Source of the DNA: an uncultured Erythrobacteraceae bacterium
GTDB taxonomy: Bacteria; Pseudomonadota; Alphaproteobacteria; Sphingomonadales; Sphingomonadaceae
DNA: 19,509 bases
NCBI GenBank assembly: GCA_946482075.1
Contig: CAMLQG010000070.1
Span: 1-19,509, forward strand
Direction: 5' to 3'
This document shows positions 1 through 6,525 of the stretch, one piece after another. The notes below the pieces were generated by a model. That model ran no database searches and had not been told where the DNA came from. It saw only the letters and a program-made list of their open reading frames with translations. Each line of letters begins with the position of its first letter. Position 1 is the first letter of the stretch. Made by a program: the position numbers and the translations under genes.

Positions 1-13
1 CAATTTCACGCCG

Positions 14-51
14 CCCTGGATTGCTTTGTCGCTTCGCTCCTCGCAATGACG
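14..51. repeat. Short intergenic repeat, CGTCATTGCGAG family
   Basis: On the minus strand this reads CGTCATTGCGAGGAGCGAAG followed by a segment ending in GCAATCCAGGG. Its ends match those of the large inverted repeat at 1609-1698 (CGTCATTGCGAG at one side, ATCCAGGG at the other), so the two look like members of one family. It lies downstream of gatC in the non-coding left end of the window (1-186). Repeats of this look are common between genes in sphingomonads, which is general knowledge rather than something tested here. No gene is supported in 1-186. Confidence 0.6.
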
Positions 52-135
52 GGTTACGTTGCCCAAGGGGATAAGCGCCAACTTGTTTCAGGGTCCATTT
101 CTCCCCACGAACAGACGGGCAGGGAGGCGCGATGG

Positions 136-156
136 ATGCTGAACCAAGTTCAGCAT
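136..156. repeat. Perfect 9-bp inverted repeat (small REP-like hairpin)
   Basis: ATGCTGAAC, a CAA loop and GTTCAGCAT form a perfect 9-bp stem about 30 bases past the gatC stop codon. No T-run follows on the minus strand, so this is not a classical intrinsic terminator. It may still stabilise the 3' end of the gatC transcript. The unit resembles another short palindrome type frequent in sphingomonad intergenic DNA. Confidence 0.55.
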
Positions 157-186
157 GACGGTAAGAGGAAAGGTCGCCCATCAGGA

Positions 187-489
187 TCACTCGATCACTT
201 TCGGCACGCCGAAAAAGCCATGCTCCGCCGCCGGCGCGTTGGCCAGAACCTTGTCGCGAATGCCGCCGCCGGTCAGCGGATCGGCATCGACCACATCGTC
301 GCGCAGGCGCAGCGTGTTGGGAATGACGGCCGTCATCGGCTCGATGCCGGCCACGTCCACTTCGCCCAGCTGCTCCACCCATTCGAGGATCTGGTTCAGT
401 TCGGGCACCATGGCCTCCACTTCCCCATCCGAAAGTTTGATCCGGGCGAGCGCGGCGATCCTTGCCACGGTGGCTTTGTCGACGGACAT
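187..489 (-). CDS. gatC: Asp-tRNA(Asn)/Glu-tRNA(Gln) amidotransferase subunit C
   Basis: GatC is the small subunit of the GatCAB amidotransferase, which converts misacylated Glu-tRNA(Gln) and Asp-tRNA(Asn) into Gln-tRNA and Asn-tRNA in the cytoplasm. GatC bridges the amidase GatA and the tRNA-binding GatB. The 100-residue product has normal family length and the expected pattern: an N-terminal [14 protein letters not shown] helix, a central [12 protein letters not shown] helix and a C-terminal [10 protein letters not shown] tail. The start has a good Shine-Dalgarno (AGAAGG on the minus strand, about 6 bases before ATG). It follows the FKBP gene by 41 bp on the same strand. gatA is the usual next gene but would lie beyond the left edge, so this cannot be checked. 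Confidence 0.95.
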   Translation of the reverse strand: MSVDKATVARIAALARIKLSDGEVEAMVPELNQILEWVEQLGEVDVAGIEPMTAVIPNTLRLRDDVVDADPLTGGGIRDKVLANAPAAEHGFFGVPKVIE

Positions 490-530
490 GTCTGCCTTCT
501 CGTAAGTGTAAATCCTGCGCGCCGAAGCGC

Positions 531-1088
531 TTACGGTGCCGGTGCGGGCATCGGAGGCATCGGCGGAGCACCCGCCCCGCCCTGAGCGCCCCGTTGCTGC
601 TGCATCATCTGGCGCATCTGCTGCATCTGTTGGAAATCGGCATTGGAGATGAAGTCCAGCAATTCGATCTCGAAAACGAGGTCGCTGTTCGCCGGGATCA
701 CGACCTTGCCGGTCTGCGGATCGCTCTTCTCTTCCGCGCCGTAGCCCTTGTCCGACGGAATCTCGAGGCGGTACTTGCCGCCCTTCTGCATCTTGACCAC
801 GCCTTCGCCGAAGCCGGGGATCATCTGTCCGAGCGGAAGCGGCGCCTGCTGCGCCTGGTCGAACACGGTGCCGTCCTTCAGCTTGCCGACATAGTTGATC
901 AGCACCACGTCATCCGCGGCGGGATGGCCGCCCGAACCGGCCGCGATCTCCGTCACATGCACGCCATGGGGAACGGTCGCCCAGGCGAGACCCGTGCCGG
1001 CCAGCACAATGGCTGCGACACCTACCCAGATCTTGGTCAGCGATCCCTTGGCGATCGGCTGGAGGGGAACGCGGGTCACTTCGGTCAT
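531..1088 (-). CDS. Membrane-anchored FKBP-type peptidyl-prolyl cis-trans isomerase
   Basis: This 185-residue protein has one hydrophobic segment at residues about 19-38 that acts as a signal anchor or signal peptide, and then an FKBP domain at about 57-146. FKBP signatures seen are [36 protein letters not shown] and [14 protein letters not shown]. It should catalyse prolyl isomerisation and help folding in the periplasm. The C-terminal tail is unusual: a Gln/Met-rich stretch (about 153-166) and then a Gly/Pro/Ala-rich end. An upstream in-frame ATG exists, but the start at 1088 is preferred because AGAGG lies 8 bases before it and because the earlier sequence covers the rpsU terminator. The family call is firm; FkpA-like or Mip-like naming is not. 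Confidence 0.92.
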   Translation of the reverse strand: MTEVTRVPLQPIAKGSLTKIWVGVAAIVLAGTGLAWATVPHGVHVTEIAAGSGGHPAADDVVLINYVGKLKDGTVFDQAQQAPLPLGQMIPGFGEGVVKMQKGGKYRLEIPSDKGYGAEEKSDPQTGKVVIPANSDLVFEIELLDFISNADFQQMQQMRQMMQQQRGAQGGAGAPPMPPMPAPAP

Positions 1089-1127
1089 GTCTGAATCCTC
1101 TCGGGGCGGGCCCGGCAAACAAACTGC

Positions 1128-1160
1128 AAAAACAAAAAGGCGCGGAAATGATTCCGCGCC
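1128..1160 (-). terminator. Rho-independent terminator of rpsU
   Basis: On the minus strand GGCGCGGAA, a TCAT loop and TTCCGCGCC form a perfect 9-bp GC-rich stem at 1139-1160, followed directly by TTTTTGTTTTT. This is a textbook intrinsic terminator placed about 90 bases after the rpsU stop and about 40 bases before the FKBP start. It implies that the FKBP and gatC genes are mostly transcribed from their own promoter, although I could not recognise one. Confidence 0.9.
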
Positions 1161-1249
1161 CTCTTGGCGTATCGCAACTGCGCGTTCAAGCGCGAGTTGA
1201 CCGTGATCCACGTCTCTGCGGGAGAAACGCGATCCTGGCCGTCCGACGC

Positions 1250-1456
1250 TTACTTGGCGCCGTCACGCTCCTGGCGCTTGCGCTCCAGCTTGCGGGCGCG
1301 GCGGACAGCGGCGGCCTTTTCGCGGGCCCGCTTTTCCGACGGCTTCTCGTAATGGCGGCGCAGCTTCATTTCGCGATAGACGCCTTCCCGCTGCAGCTTC
1401 TTCTTGAGCGCGCGGAGAGCTTGGTCGACATTATTATCGCGAACGACGATCTGCAT
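1250..1456 (-). CDS. rpsU: 30S ribosomal protein S21
   Basis: S21 is a small basic protein of the 30S subunit that helps mRNA binding during initiation. The 68-residue product begins [20 protein letters not shown] and continues with the S21 signature [20 protein letters not shown], ending in a highly basic helix. The reading frame is open further upstream, but the ATG at 1456 matches the family start and has GAGGT about 10 bases before it. The upstream part of that open frame runs through the inverted repeat at 1609-1698 and is not coding. A strong terminator follows, so rpsU is probably monocistronic. Confidence 0.96.
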   Translation of the reverse strand: MQIVVRDNNVDQALRALKKKLQREGVYREMKLRRHYEKPSEKRAREKAAAVRRARKLERKRQERDGAK

Positions 1457-1478
1457 AAATTCCAACACCTCGACAGTA

Positions 1479-1502
1479 TGGGCGGAAGCCCACGATGGTG
1501 GG
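1479..1502 (-). promoter_or_regulatory. Two mutually exclusive hairpins in the rpsU leader
   Basis: TGGGC/GCCCA with a 4-base loop (1479-1492) and CCCAC/GTGGG with a 4-base loop (1489-1502) share the bases CCCA, so only one of them can form. They lie 23-46 bases upstream of the rpsU start codon. Whether they lie inside the transcript is not known because the promoter was not identified. This could be a leader structure that tunes rpsU expression, but the stems are only 5 bp and could be chance in such GC-rich DNA. I recognise nothing else between 1503 and 1608. Confidence 0.3.
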
Positions 1503-1608
1503 AAACGCCTAATCCTGAAAAACACGATTGCGCCGAATCCCTGTGGGATCGGCTCGACTGCCGCGCCCCCTATCGGAATCGGCGCGGGAAGGCAAGGCGT
1601 GGTGTGTT

Positions 1609-1698
1609 CGTCATCGCGAGGGCCAAAGGCCCGTGGCGATCCAGGGTCGGATGTAGCTGCCCTGGATCGCCACGGGCCTTTGGCCACTCGCAATGACG
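1609..1698. repeat. Long inverted repeat, arms of about 39-40 bp
   Basis: The left arm (1609-1647) and the reverse complement of the right arm (1659-1698) agree except for one C/T difference, one single-base gap and the last inner base. An 11-base loop separates them. Each arm carries the CGTCATnGCGAG and GGCGATCCAGGG ends also seen at 14-51, so the structure looks like two copies of one repeat facing each other. It sits between the divergent genes rpsU and crcB and would form a very stable hairpin in RNA from either strand. Confidence 0.85.
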
Positions 1699-1704
1699 GC
1701 ATCG

Positions 1705-1721
1705 GAGAAAAGCGGTGCTTC
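1705..1721 (+). repeat. 17-bp fragment identical to the core of the valS element
   Basis: GAGAAAAGCGGTGCTTC occurs here, 7 bases past the long inverted repeat, and again inside the 88-bp element in valS (10225-10241). The identity ends on both sides. It may be a remnant of the same repeat family or a shared mobile core. A single 17-bp match could also be coincidence in GC-rich DNA. It lies in the crcB 5' leader. Confidence 0.4.
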
Positions 1722-1754
1722 CCTCAGAAGGCGACAGACTCTAAGGCGAGCGGC

Positions 1755-2162
1755 ATGGCACCGCCTTCCCCCCTGATCGCATCGCTCTACGTCGCGCTCG
1801 GCGGCGGCGTGGGTTCCGTGCTCCGCTACCAGTTCGGCCGGCTCGCGGCGCATATGATCGGCATGAAGGCGGCGACCGCCTTTCCCTGGGCCACGCTGGG
1901 CGTGAACGTGATCGGCAGCCTGGTGATGGGCCTGCTGGTGGGCGTGCTCGCCCGCAGCGGATCGAGCGGGGAGACATGGCGACTGCTGGTGGGCGTCGGC
2001 CTGCTGGGCGGCTTCACTACCTTCTCCTCCTTCAGCATGGAGATGGTCCTGCTGGCACAGCGCGGCGCGATCGGGCTTGCGGCCGCCTATGCCGCCGTTT
2101 CGCTGGTGGCGGGCATCGGCGCTATGATGCTGGGCCTTGCCCTGATGAGAGCGCTGGCATGA
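1755..2162 (+). CDS. crcB: Fluoride efflux channel CrcB/Fluc
   Basis: CrcB is a small dual-topology inner-membrane protein that forms dimeric fluoride channels and protects enzymes such as pyrophosphatase and enolase from fluoride. The 135-residue product has four hydrophobic segments and the family motifs GGGVGSVLRYQFGR near the N-terminus, PWATLGVNVIGSLVMG and GLLGGFTTFSSFSMEM. The ATG at 1755 fits the family start; the open frame extends further upstream into repeats. The TGA stop overlaps the next ATG (ATGA). No fluoride riboswitch consensus was found upstream. Confidence 0.95.
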   Translation: MAPPSPLIASLYVALGGGVGSVLRYQFGRLAAHMIGMKAATAFPWATLGVNVIGSLVMGLLVGVLARSGSSGETWRLLVGVGLLGGFTTFSSFSMEMVLLAQRGAIGLAAAYAAVSLVAGIGAMMLGLALMRALA

Positions 2163-3382
2163 GCGACGCCGTCCGCCAGTTCATCGTCAAGCAGGATGAT
2201 GACGGAATCCGCGTGGATCGCTGGTTCAAGCGCCATCTTCCGCAGATCGGCTTCGCCACCATATCGCGCTGGGCGCGCACCGGGCAGATCCGGGTGGACG
2301 GCAAACGGGTCGACCCGGCGGACCGGGTGGAAGCGGGCCAGACACTGCGCGTGCCGCCGGGCGGAGATGTCCACAAAGGCGAGCCGAAAGCCAAGCGGCC
2401 GCTGACGGAAGAAGAGCTGGCGCTCGCCGAATCGATGGTGATCGAGCAGGACCGCGCCGCCATCGTGCTCAACAAGCCGCCGGGCCTCGCCACGCAGGGC
2501 GGCACCGGCACGCACAGCCATGTGGACGGCCTGCTCGATGCCTATGCGCCGGACGGCCCGCGTCCGCGCCTGGTCCACCGGCTGGACAAGGATACCAGCG
2601 GCGTGCTGCTGGTCGCACGCACGCCCGGCAGCGCGGCCTTCTTCTCCAAGCGCTTTTCCGGCCGCGATGCGAAGAAGATCTATTGGGCGCTGGTCGTCGG
2701 CGTGCCCGACATGTTCGAAGGCATCATCGAGGCGCCGATCGCCAAGCAGCCCGGCACCGGCGGCGAGAAGATGGTCATCGACGAAGAGAAGGGCCAGGCC
2801 GCCAAGACCCGCTATCGCGTGGTGGAACGCGCGGGAAATAGCGCCGCCTGGGTGGAATTGCAGCCCTATACCGGCCGCACGCACCAGTTGCGCGTCCACA
2901 TGGCCGCGATCGGCCATCCGATCGTGGGTGATGGGAAATATGGCGGGCAGGCGGCCTTCCTCACCGGCAGCATCAGCCGCAAGATGCATCTCCACGCCCG
3001 CCGCCTGATCATGGATCACCCGGAAGGTGACCGGCTGGACGTGACGGCCGCGCTGCCGGAACATTTTGCAGCCAGCATGGCGCAGCTGGGCTTCGATGAA
3101 AGCCTGAGCGACGCTGCGCCGGATGAAGGGCCGCCGCCTGCGTCGCGCGGCCAGAAGAAGCAGGCGGCGAAAGCCCACGCCAAGCAATATCGCAAGGAAC
3201 GCCGGGGCGAACGGCGCAGCCGGGGCGATGGGCCGGCGACGAAGCCTGCCGGAAAACCGAAGCGCAAGGGTACGCCCAATTCCCGCACCGGCGCAAAGCC
3301 AGGCCCGACGTCTCGAACTGGCCCCGCATCGCGATCCCGCCCCAAGCCCGGCGGGGCAAAGCCGGGCGGCGCCAAGCGGTGA
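2159..3382 (+). CDS. RluA-family 23S rRNA pseudouridine synthase with basic C-terminal tail
   Basis: This 407-residue protein converts uridine to pseudouridine in RNA, most likely 23S rRNA. It has an N-terminal S4 RNA-binding domain (about residues 17-67), an RluA catalytic core from about residue 98 with HRLDKDTSGVLL, where D143 is the expected catalytic aspartate, and the PYTGRTHQLRVHMA motif near residue 240. RluC and RluD both have this layout, so I do not name one. From about residue 327 to the end a Lys/Arg/Gly/Pro-rich low-complexity tail lies beyond the usual domain. It starts inside the crcB stop (ATGA) and its own stop overlaps the next gene's GTG. Confidence 0.93.
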   Translation: MSDAVRQFIVKQDDDGIRVDRWFKRHLPQIGFATISRWARTGQIRVDGKRVDPADRVEAGQTLRVPPGGDVHKGEPKAKRPLTEEELALAESMVIEQDRAAIVLNKPPGLATQGGTGTHSHVDGLLDAYAPDGPRPRLVHRLDKDTSGVLLVARTPGSAAFFSKRFSGRDAKKIYWALVVGVPDMFEGIIEAPIAKQPGTGGEKMVIDEEKGQAAKTRYRVVERAGNSAAWVELQPYTGRTHQLRVHMAAIGHPIVGDGKYGGQAAFLTGSISRKMHLHARRLIMDHPEGDRLDVTAALPEHFAASMAQLGFDESLSDAAPDEGPPPASRGQKKQAAKAHAKQYRKERRGERRSRGDGPATKPAGKPKRKGTPNSRTGAKPGPTSRTGPASRSRPKPGGAKPGGAKR

Positions 3383-4032
3383 CCATTCGCCTCGCCGTTT
3401 TCGACTGCGACGGGACTCTGGTGGACGGGCAGGCGGATATCTGCGCGGCGATGGATCTTGCCTTTGCGAGTGCCGGGCTTGCCGCGCCGGATCATCATCT
3501 GGTGCGCCGGATCGTGGGCCTCAGCCTTCCCGTCGCCATTCGCGAACTCGCTCCTTCGGCAACGCCCGAACAATGCGAGGCCGCGACCGAGAGCTACAAG
3601 GCCGCCTTCCGCGCGGCGCGCAGCGAGGGCCGGCTGGCGGAACCCTTGTTCGCAGGCATCGTCCCGCTGCTCCACCGCCTGCGGCAGGCTGGCTGGATGC
3701 TGGGCGTGGCGACCGGCAAGTCCGACCGCGGCCTTGCGAGCTGCCTGGCGACCCACGGCATCGCCGACCTGTTCGAGACGCTGCAGACGGCCGACCGCCA
3801 TCCATCCAAGCCGCACCCCGCCATGCTCAACGCCGCGCTGGACGAAGCCATGGCCGCAGCAGGCGACAGCGTGATGATCGGCGACACCCATTACGACATC
3901 GCCATGGCGCGGACGGTGGGCGTGCGCGCGATCGGCGTCGCCTGGGGCTACCACACGGCGGAGGAACTGCTGGCGGCGGGCGCCGATGCGGTGGCGCAAA
4001 CGCCCGCCCAACTGGGAGACATGCTGGCATGA
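3379..4032 (+). CDS. HAD-superfamily hydrolase (phosphoglycolate phosphatase-like)
   Basis: The 217-residue product has all four HAD motifs: FDCDGTL (nucleophile D9 and acid/base D11), VATGKS, the lysine in SKPHP and GDTHYD. A helical cap lies between motifs I and II, which makes it a subfamily IA phosphatase similar to Gph. The substrate cannot be told from sequence. It starts at GTG, with GTGA overlapping the stop of the pseudouridine synthase gene, and ends with ATGA overlapping the next start. The coupling suggests co-expression; I see no direct functional link. Confidence 0.9.
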   Translation: MTIRLAVFDCDGTLVDGQADICAAMDLAFASAGLAAPDHHLVRRIVGLSLPVAIRELAPSATPEQCEAATESYKAAFRAARSEGRLAEPLFAGIVPLLHRLRQAGWMLGVATGKSDRGLASCLATHGIADLFETLQTADRHPSKPHPAMLNAALDEAMAAAGDSVMIGDTHYDIAMARTVGVRAIGVAWGYHTAEELLAAGADAVAQTPAQLGDMLA

Positions 4033-4247
4033 CCGGCGCGGAGGACGACCGGGCGCGAGCCCGCTTCATGGTGATCCAGCTGATGCGGCTGAGCGGCGTG
4101 GCGATGGTGATCGCATCGCTGCTGATCCTCAACGGCGTGCTGCCGCTGCCGAAGATCGTCGCCTGGGTGTTCCTGCCGATCGGCATCGTGGACGTGTTCG
4201 TGGTTCCCCAGTTCCTCGCGCGCAAATGGCGCAGTCCGCTGCCGTGA
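4029..4247 (+). CDS. Small membrane protein of unknown function
   Basis: The 72-residue product has a charged N-terminus (MTGAEDDRARARF) and two hydrophobic segments at about 18-36 and 40-60, then a basic end (LARKWRSPLP). I do not recognise a family. It is very likely real because it starts in an ATGA overlap with the HAD gene and its TGA overlaps the GTG start of the ATP12 gene, as at the other junctions of this operon. Location just before an F1-ATPase assembly chaperone could hint at a membrane-linked role, but that is only inference from position. Confidence 0.75.
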   Translation: MTGAEDDRARARFMVIQLMRLSGVAMVIASLLILNGVLPLPKIVAWVFLPIGIVDVFVVPQFLARKWRSPLP

Positions 4248-4957
4248 AGCGTTTCTACAAGACTGTCGAGGTGGCCGAAGCCGATGGCGGTTGGCGCGTT
4301 TCGCTGGACGGGCGCTTCGTGCGCACGCCCGGCGAGGCCGCGCAGATCGTGCCGACGCGGGCACTGGCCGAGGCGATGGCCCGGGAATGGGCCGGACAGG
4401 GCGAGGAGATCGACACCGCCGCCTTCATCCTGCGTGATCTGGCCGATTATGCGCTGGACGTGGTGGCGCGGGACCGCGCGACGATCGTGGCGGAACTGCT
4501 GCCTTACGCCGAGACCGACACGCTCTGCTACCGCGCCGATCCGGACGAGCCGCAATATGCGCCCCAGGCCCGGGCATGGGAGCCGGTCCTGCAAGCGTTC
4601 GAAATGCGCCACGGGGTGAGGTTCGAGCGTATCAGCGGGATCATCCACCGCCCGCAACCGGCCGAAACCCTCGCGGCGCTGCGCCTGGTTCTCGAAGCGC
4701 AGGACACTTTCGCGCTCGCCGCCCTCAAGACGCTTGCCTCGCTTGCCGCTTCGCTGACCATCGCGCTGTCCGCGCTCGATCCGGATGCCGACGCCGATGC
4801 GCTGTGGAACGCCGCCAATTTCGAGGAGGACTGGCAGGCCGAGCAATGGGGCCATGATGCGCTGGCCCAGGAACGCCGAGAGCTACGTGGAAAGGCCTTT
4901 GCCGCGGCGCGCGAATTTGCCCTCCTGGCGACCGGCACGCCCTGGCGTTCGTCCTAG
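4244..4957 (+). CDS. ATP12-family F1-ATPase assembly chaperone
   Basis: ATP12 proteins bind the F1 alpha subunit during assembly of ATP synthase. The family is found in mitochondria and in alphaproteobacteria. The 237-residue product begins MKRFYKTVEV and shows family features: VSLDGRFVRTP, LAEAMAREWAGQGEEID, LLPYAETDTLCYRA, the VRFERISGIIHRPQP block and the C-terminal LWNAANFEEDWQAEQWG. I chose the GTG at 4244 because it gives the usual MKRFYK start and a GTGA overlap; an ATG at 4226 would add six residues. Its TAG stop lies in the palindrome CTAG shared with the convergent lipoprotein gene. Confidence 0.92.
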   Translation: MKRFYKTVEVAEADGGWRVSLDGRFVRTPGEAAQIVPTRALAEAMAREWAGQGEEIDTAAFILRDLADYALDVVARDRATIVAELLPYAETDTLCYRADPDEPQYAPQARAWEPVLQAFEMRHGVRFERISGIIHRPQPAETLAALRLVLEAQDTFALAALKTLASLAASLTIALSALDPDADADALWNAANFEEDWQAEQWGHDALAQERRELRGKAFAAAREFALLATGTPWRSS

Positions 4958-5583
4958 CCCACCCACTGCGCCACTTGCGCCGCCACGTCGTTCGCCGCCT
5001 GGTTCAAGGCGGGCCCGACGGAGCCGACTTTCGGCGTCACGCCCGACACTTCGCTTTCGAAGCGGCGGGTGGAAATGCGCCCATCGGCGCCGTTCAGCAC
5101 GGCTTCGAAACGCACCACGACCGTCTGGGTCTGGGCGTTATAGCCCATGTCCATCAGCGTACCGTTGAGCTTGGTGGCCGCGGCATATTGCTGGTCGGTC
5201 TCGTCCAGCACCAGCCGCGTGCCGCCCGCGCGGATACGTTCCGCGATCAGGCCGCGGAACAGGCGCGCGGGCTTTTCCACCCACACCGCATCCTCGAGAT
5301 AGGCGACCTGCGTGTCGGAGACCTGCACCGGCACGCGGTTGACGTCGAGCCGCTGAGAGGCGGCGGGTTCGATAATGGCGATCGCTTCACGCACCGTGCC
5401 CGACGCGGTCGATCCGGGAGATGCGACCACCGCCGGCGACAGGGTCAGCAACTGGTCCGGCGTCTTCACGCCCATGCCCAGGCAGCCGGAAAGCATCAGC
5501 ACCAGCGGCAAGGTGATCAGCCGCATAGTCTGCATCGTGTCGATGGCCATCATCCGCCCCTGTCGTCTCATATCCATGCTCAT
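4954..5583 (-). CDS. ABC-type transport auxiliary lipoprotein (LinN/PqiC-like)
   Basis: This is the lipoprotein partner of an MCE-type lipid transporter, probably on the periplasmic face of the outer membrane. A hydrophobic segment ends in the lipobox LMLSGC, with the lipidated cysteine at residue 34 from the start chosen here. The rest matches the ABC_trans_aux pattern: LTLSP, RLDVNRVPVQVSDTQVAYLE, VWVEKPARLFRGLIAERI. The ATG at 5583 overlaps the stop of the MCE gene (ATGA); the paired ATGs at 5553/5550 give a signal peptide of more typical length and are a real alternative. It is the last gene of the transporter operon, as linN is in Sphingobium. Confidence 0.88.
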   Translation of the reverse strand: MSMDMRRQGRMMAIDTMQTMRLITLPLVLMLSGCLGMGVKTPDQLLTLSPAVVASPGSTASGTVREAIAIIEPAASQRLDVNRVPVQVSDTQVAYLEDAVWVEKPARLFRGLIAERIRAGGTRLVLDETDQQYAAATKLNGTLMDMGYNAQTQTVVVRFEAVLNGADGRISTRRFESEVSGVTPKVGSVGPALNQAANDVAAQVAQWVG

Positions 5584-6518
5584 GGCTTGTAGGTGGGCAG
5601 GTTCTGCCCCTTGATGACCGCACCGGCGCCCTGCGCTTCGACCTTCTCGGTGATGTTGCGCAGCGCCTTGCTGGCGGCGCGCAGATCGCGCAGCGTCGCT
5701 TCGGCGGCGGGCAGCGTGCTTTCGGACAATTGCCGCGCCGCCGGCTGGGCGTCCTTCAGCGTACCCTGCATCGCATCGGCCGCCTTCTGGACCGAAGCCA
5801 TGGTCTGGCGCATCTGGTTGGCGAGCGAATTGCCGTCCTCGGCCAGCAGCTTGTCCGCCCGGCCGGCGACCTGTTCGAACGCGGCGAGGCTTTCGCGCGC
5901 TTGCGCCAGCGTCGCCTGCAACTCGGCCATCGTCGCATCGATCCGCGGGGAAGCCCGCGCCACATCGGCCGTGATCTTGTCCGTGTTGGCGAGAATGCCT
6001 TCGATCGATTTCTGGTTCTTGTCCGACAGCATCAGCGTCAGCCGCTCGGTCAAGGTCGCCAAGCGTTCGAGCAGCAGCGGCGCATTCGACAGGAGCTCGC
6101 CCAGCCCGCCCGGCTTGGTGGGGATGACCGGCGCGCCTTCCGGCCCGATTTCGGTGATCGGCGGCGCGCCGCGCGTGGCGCCGACCAGCTGGATTTTGGA
6201 AACCCCGGTGAAGGAACCCTGGATCGTCGCCGTGGTGCCCTGCAGGATCGGAACTTGATCGTTGATCTTGATCCGCACGCGAACGAATTCGGGATCCTTC
6301 CGCCACAGCTCGATCAGCTTCACCTGCCCTGCTGGAACACCGGAAAAGGTCACTTCGGAGCCCTTGGCGAGCCCGTCGACCGATTGCTTGAAGAAAATGT
6401 CGTATTCTTCCTGTTCGCCTGCATTGAGGCGCGCGATCCAGATCACGAATGCCGCCAGGGCCGCCATCAGCGCAAGCGTGACGGCGCCTACCCAAACATA
6501 GTTTGCCCGCGTTTCCAT
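5580..6518 (-). CDS. mlaD: MCE/MlaD-family lipid-transport substrate-binding protein (LinM-like)
   Basis: The 312-residue protein has one N-terminal transmembrane helix (about 8-29) and one MCE domain (about 37-115) with GLAKGSEVTFSGVPAGQVKLIEL and TTATIQGSFTGVSKIQLVG. After this comes a long periplasmic helical region (about 140-300) with heptad-like leucine/alanine repeats, which in related proteins forms a channel or needle. MCE proteins carry phospholipids between inner and outer membranes. It begins 7 bp after the ATPase gene, with GGGAG about 5 bases before ATG. The closest known system by gene content is LinKLMN of Sphingobium. Confidence 0.92.
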   Translation of the reverse strand: METRANYVWVGAVTLALMAALAAFVIWIARLNAGEQEEYDIFFKQSVDGLAKGSEVTFSGVPAGQVKLIELWRKDPEFVRVRIKINDQVPILQGTTATIQGSFTGVSKIQLVGATRGAPPITEIGPEGAPVIPTKPGGLGELLSNAPLLLERLATLTERLTLMLSDKNQKSIEGILANTDKITADVARASPRIDATMAELQATLAQARESLAAFEQVAGRADKLLAEDGNSLANQMRQTMASVQKAADAMQGTLKDAQPAARQLSESTLPAAEATLRDLRAASKALRNITEKVEAQGAGAVIKGQNLPTYKP

Positions 6519-6525
6519 AGGCTCC

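Noticed and set aside
136..156. Intrinsic terminator after gatC
   Set aside because: The stem is perfect but no T-run follows on the minus strand, and the unit looks like a dispersed short palindrome.
46..585. 179-codon open frame across the left-end repeats and gatC antisense
   Set aside because: It runs through two repeats and antisense to gatC and shows no protein features.
1250..1702. Longer, 150-residue form of S21
   Set aside because: The added N-terminal part is translated from the inverted repeat and leader, while the 68-residue form matches S21 and has its own Shine-Dalgarno.
1699..1754. Possible fluoride riboswitch upstream of crcB
   Set aside because: A 6-bp stem with one G-U pair is present (1699-1718), but I could not fit the conserved fluoride-aptamer bases and pseudoknot. 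Part of the sequence is better explained as a repeat fragment.
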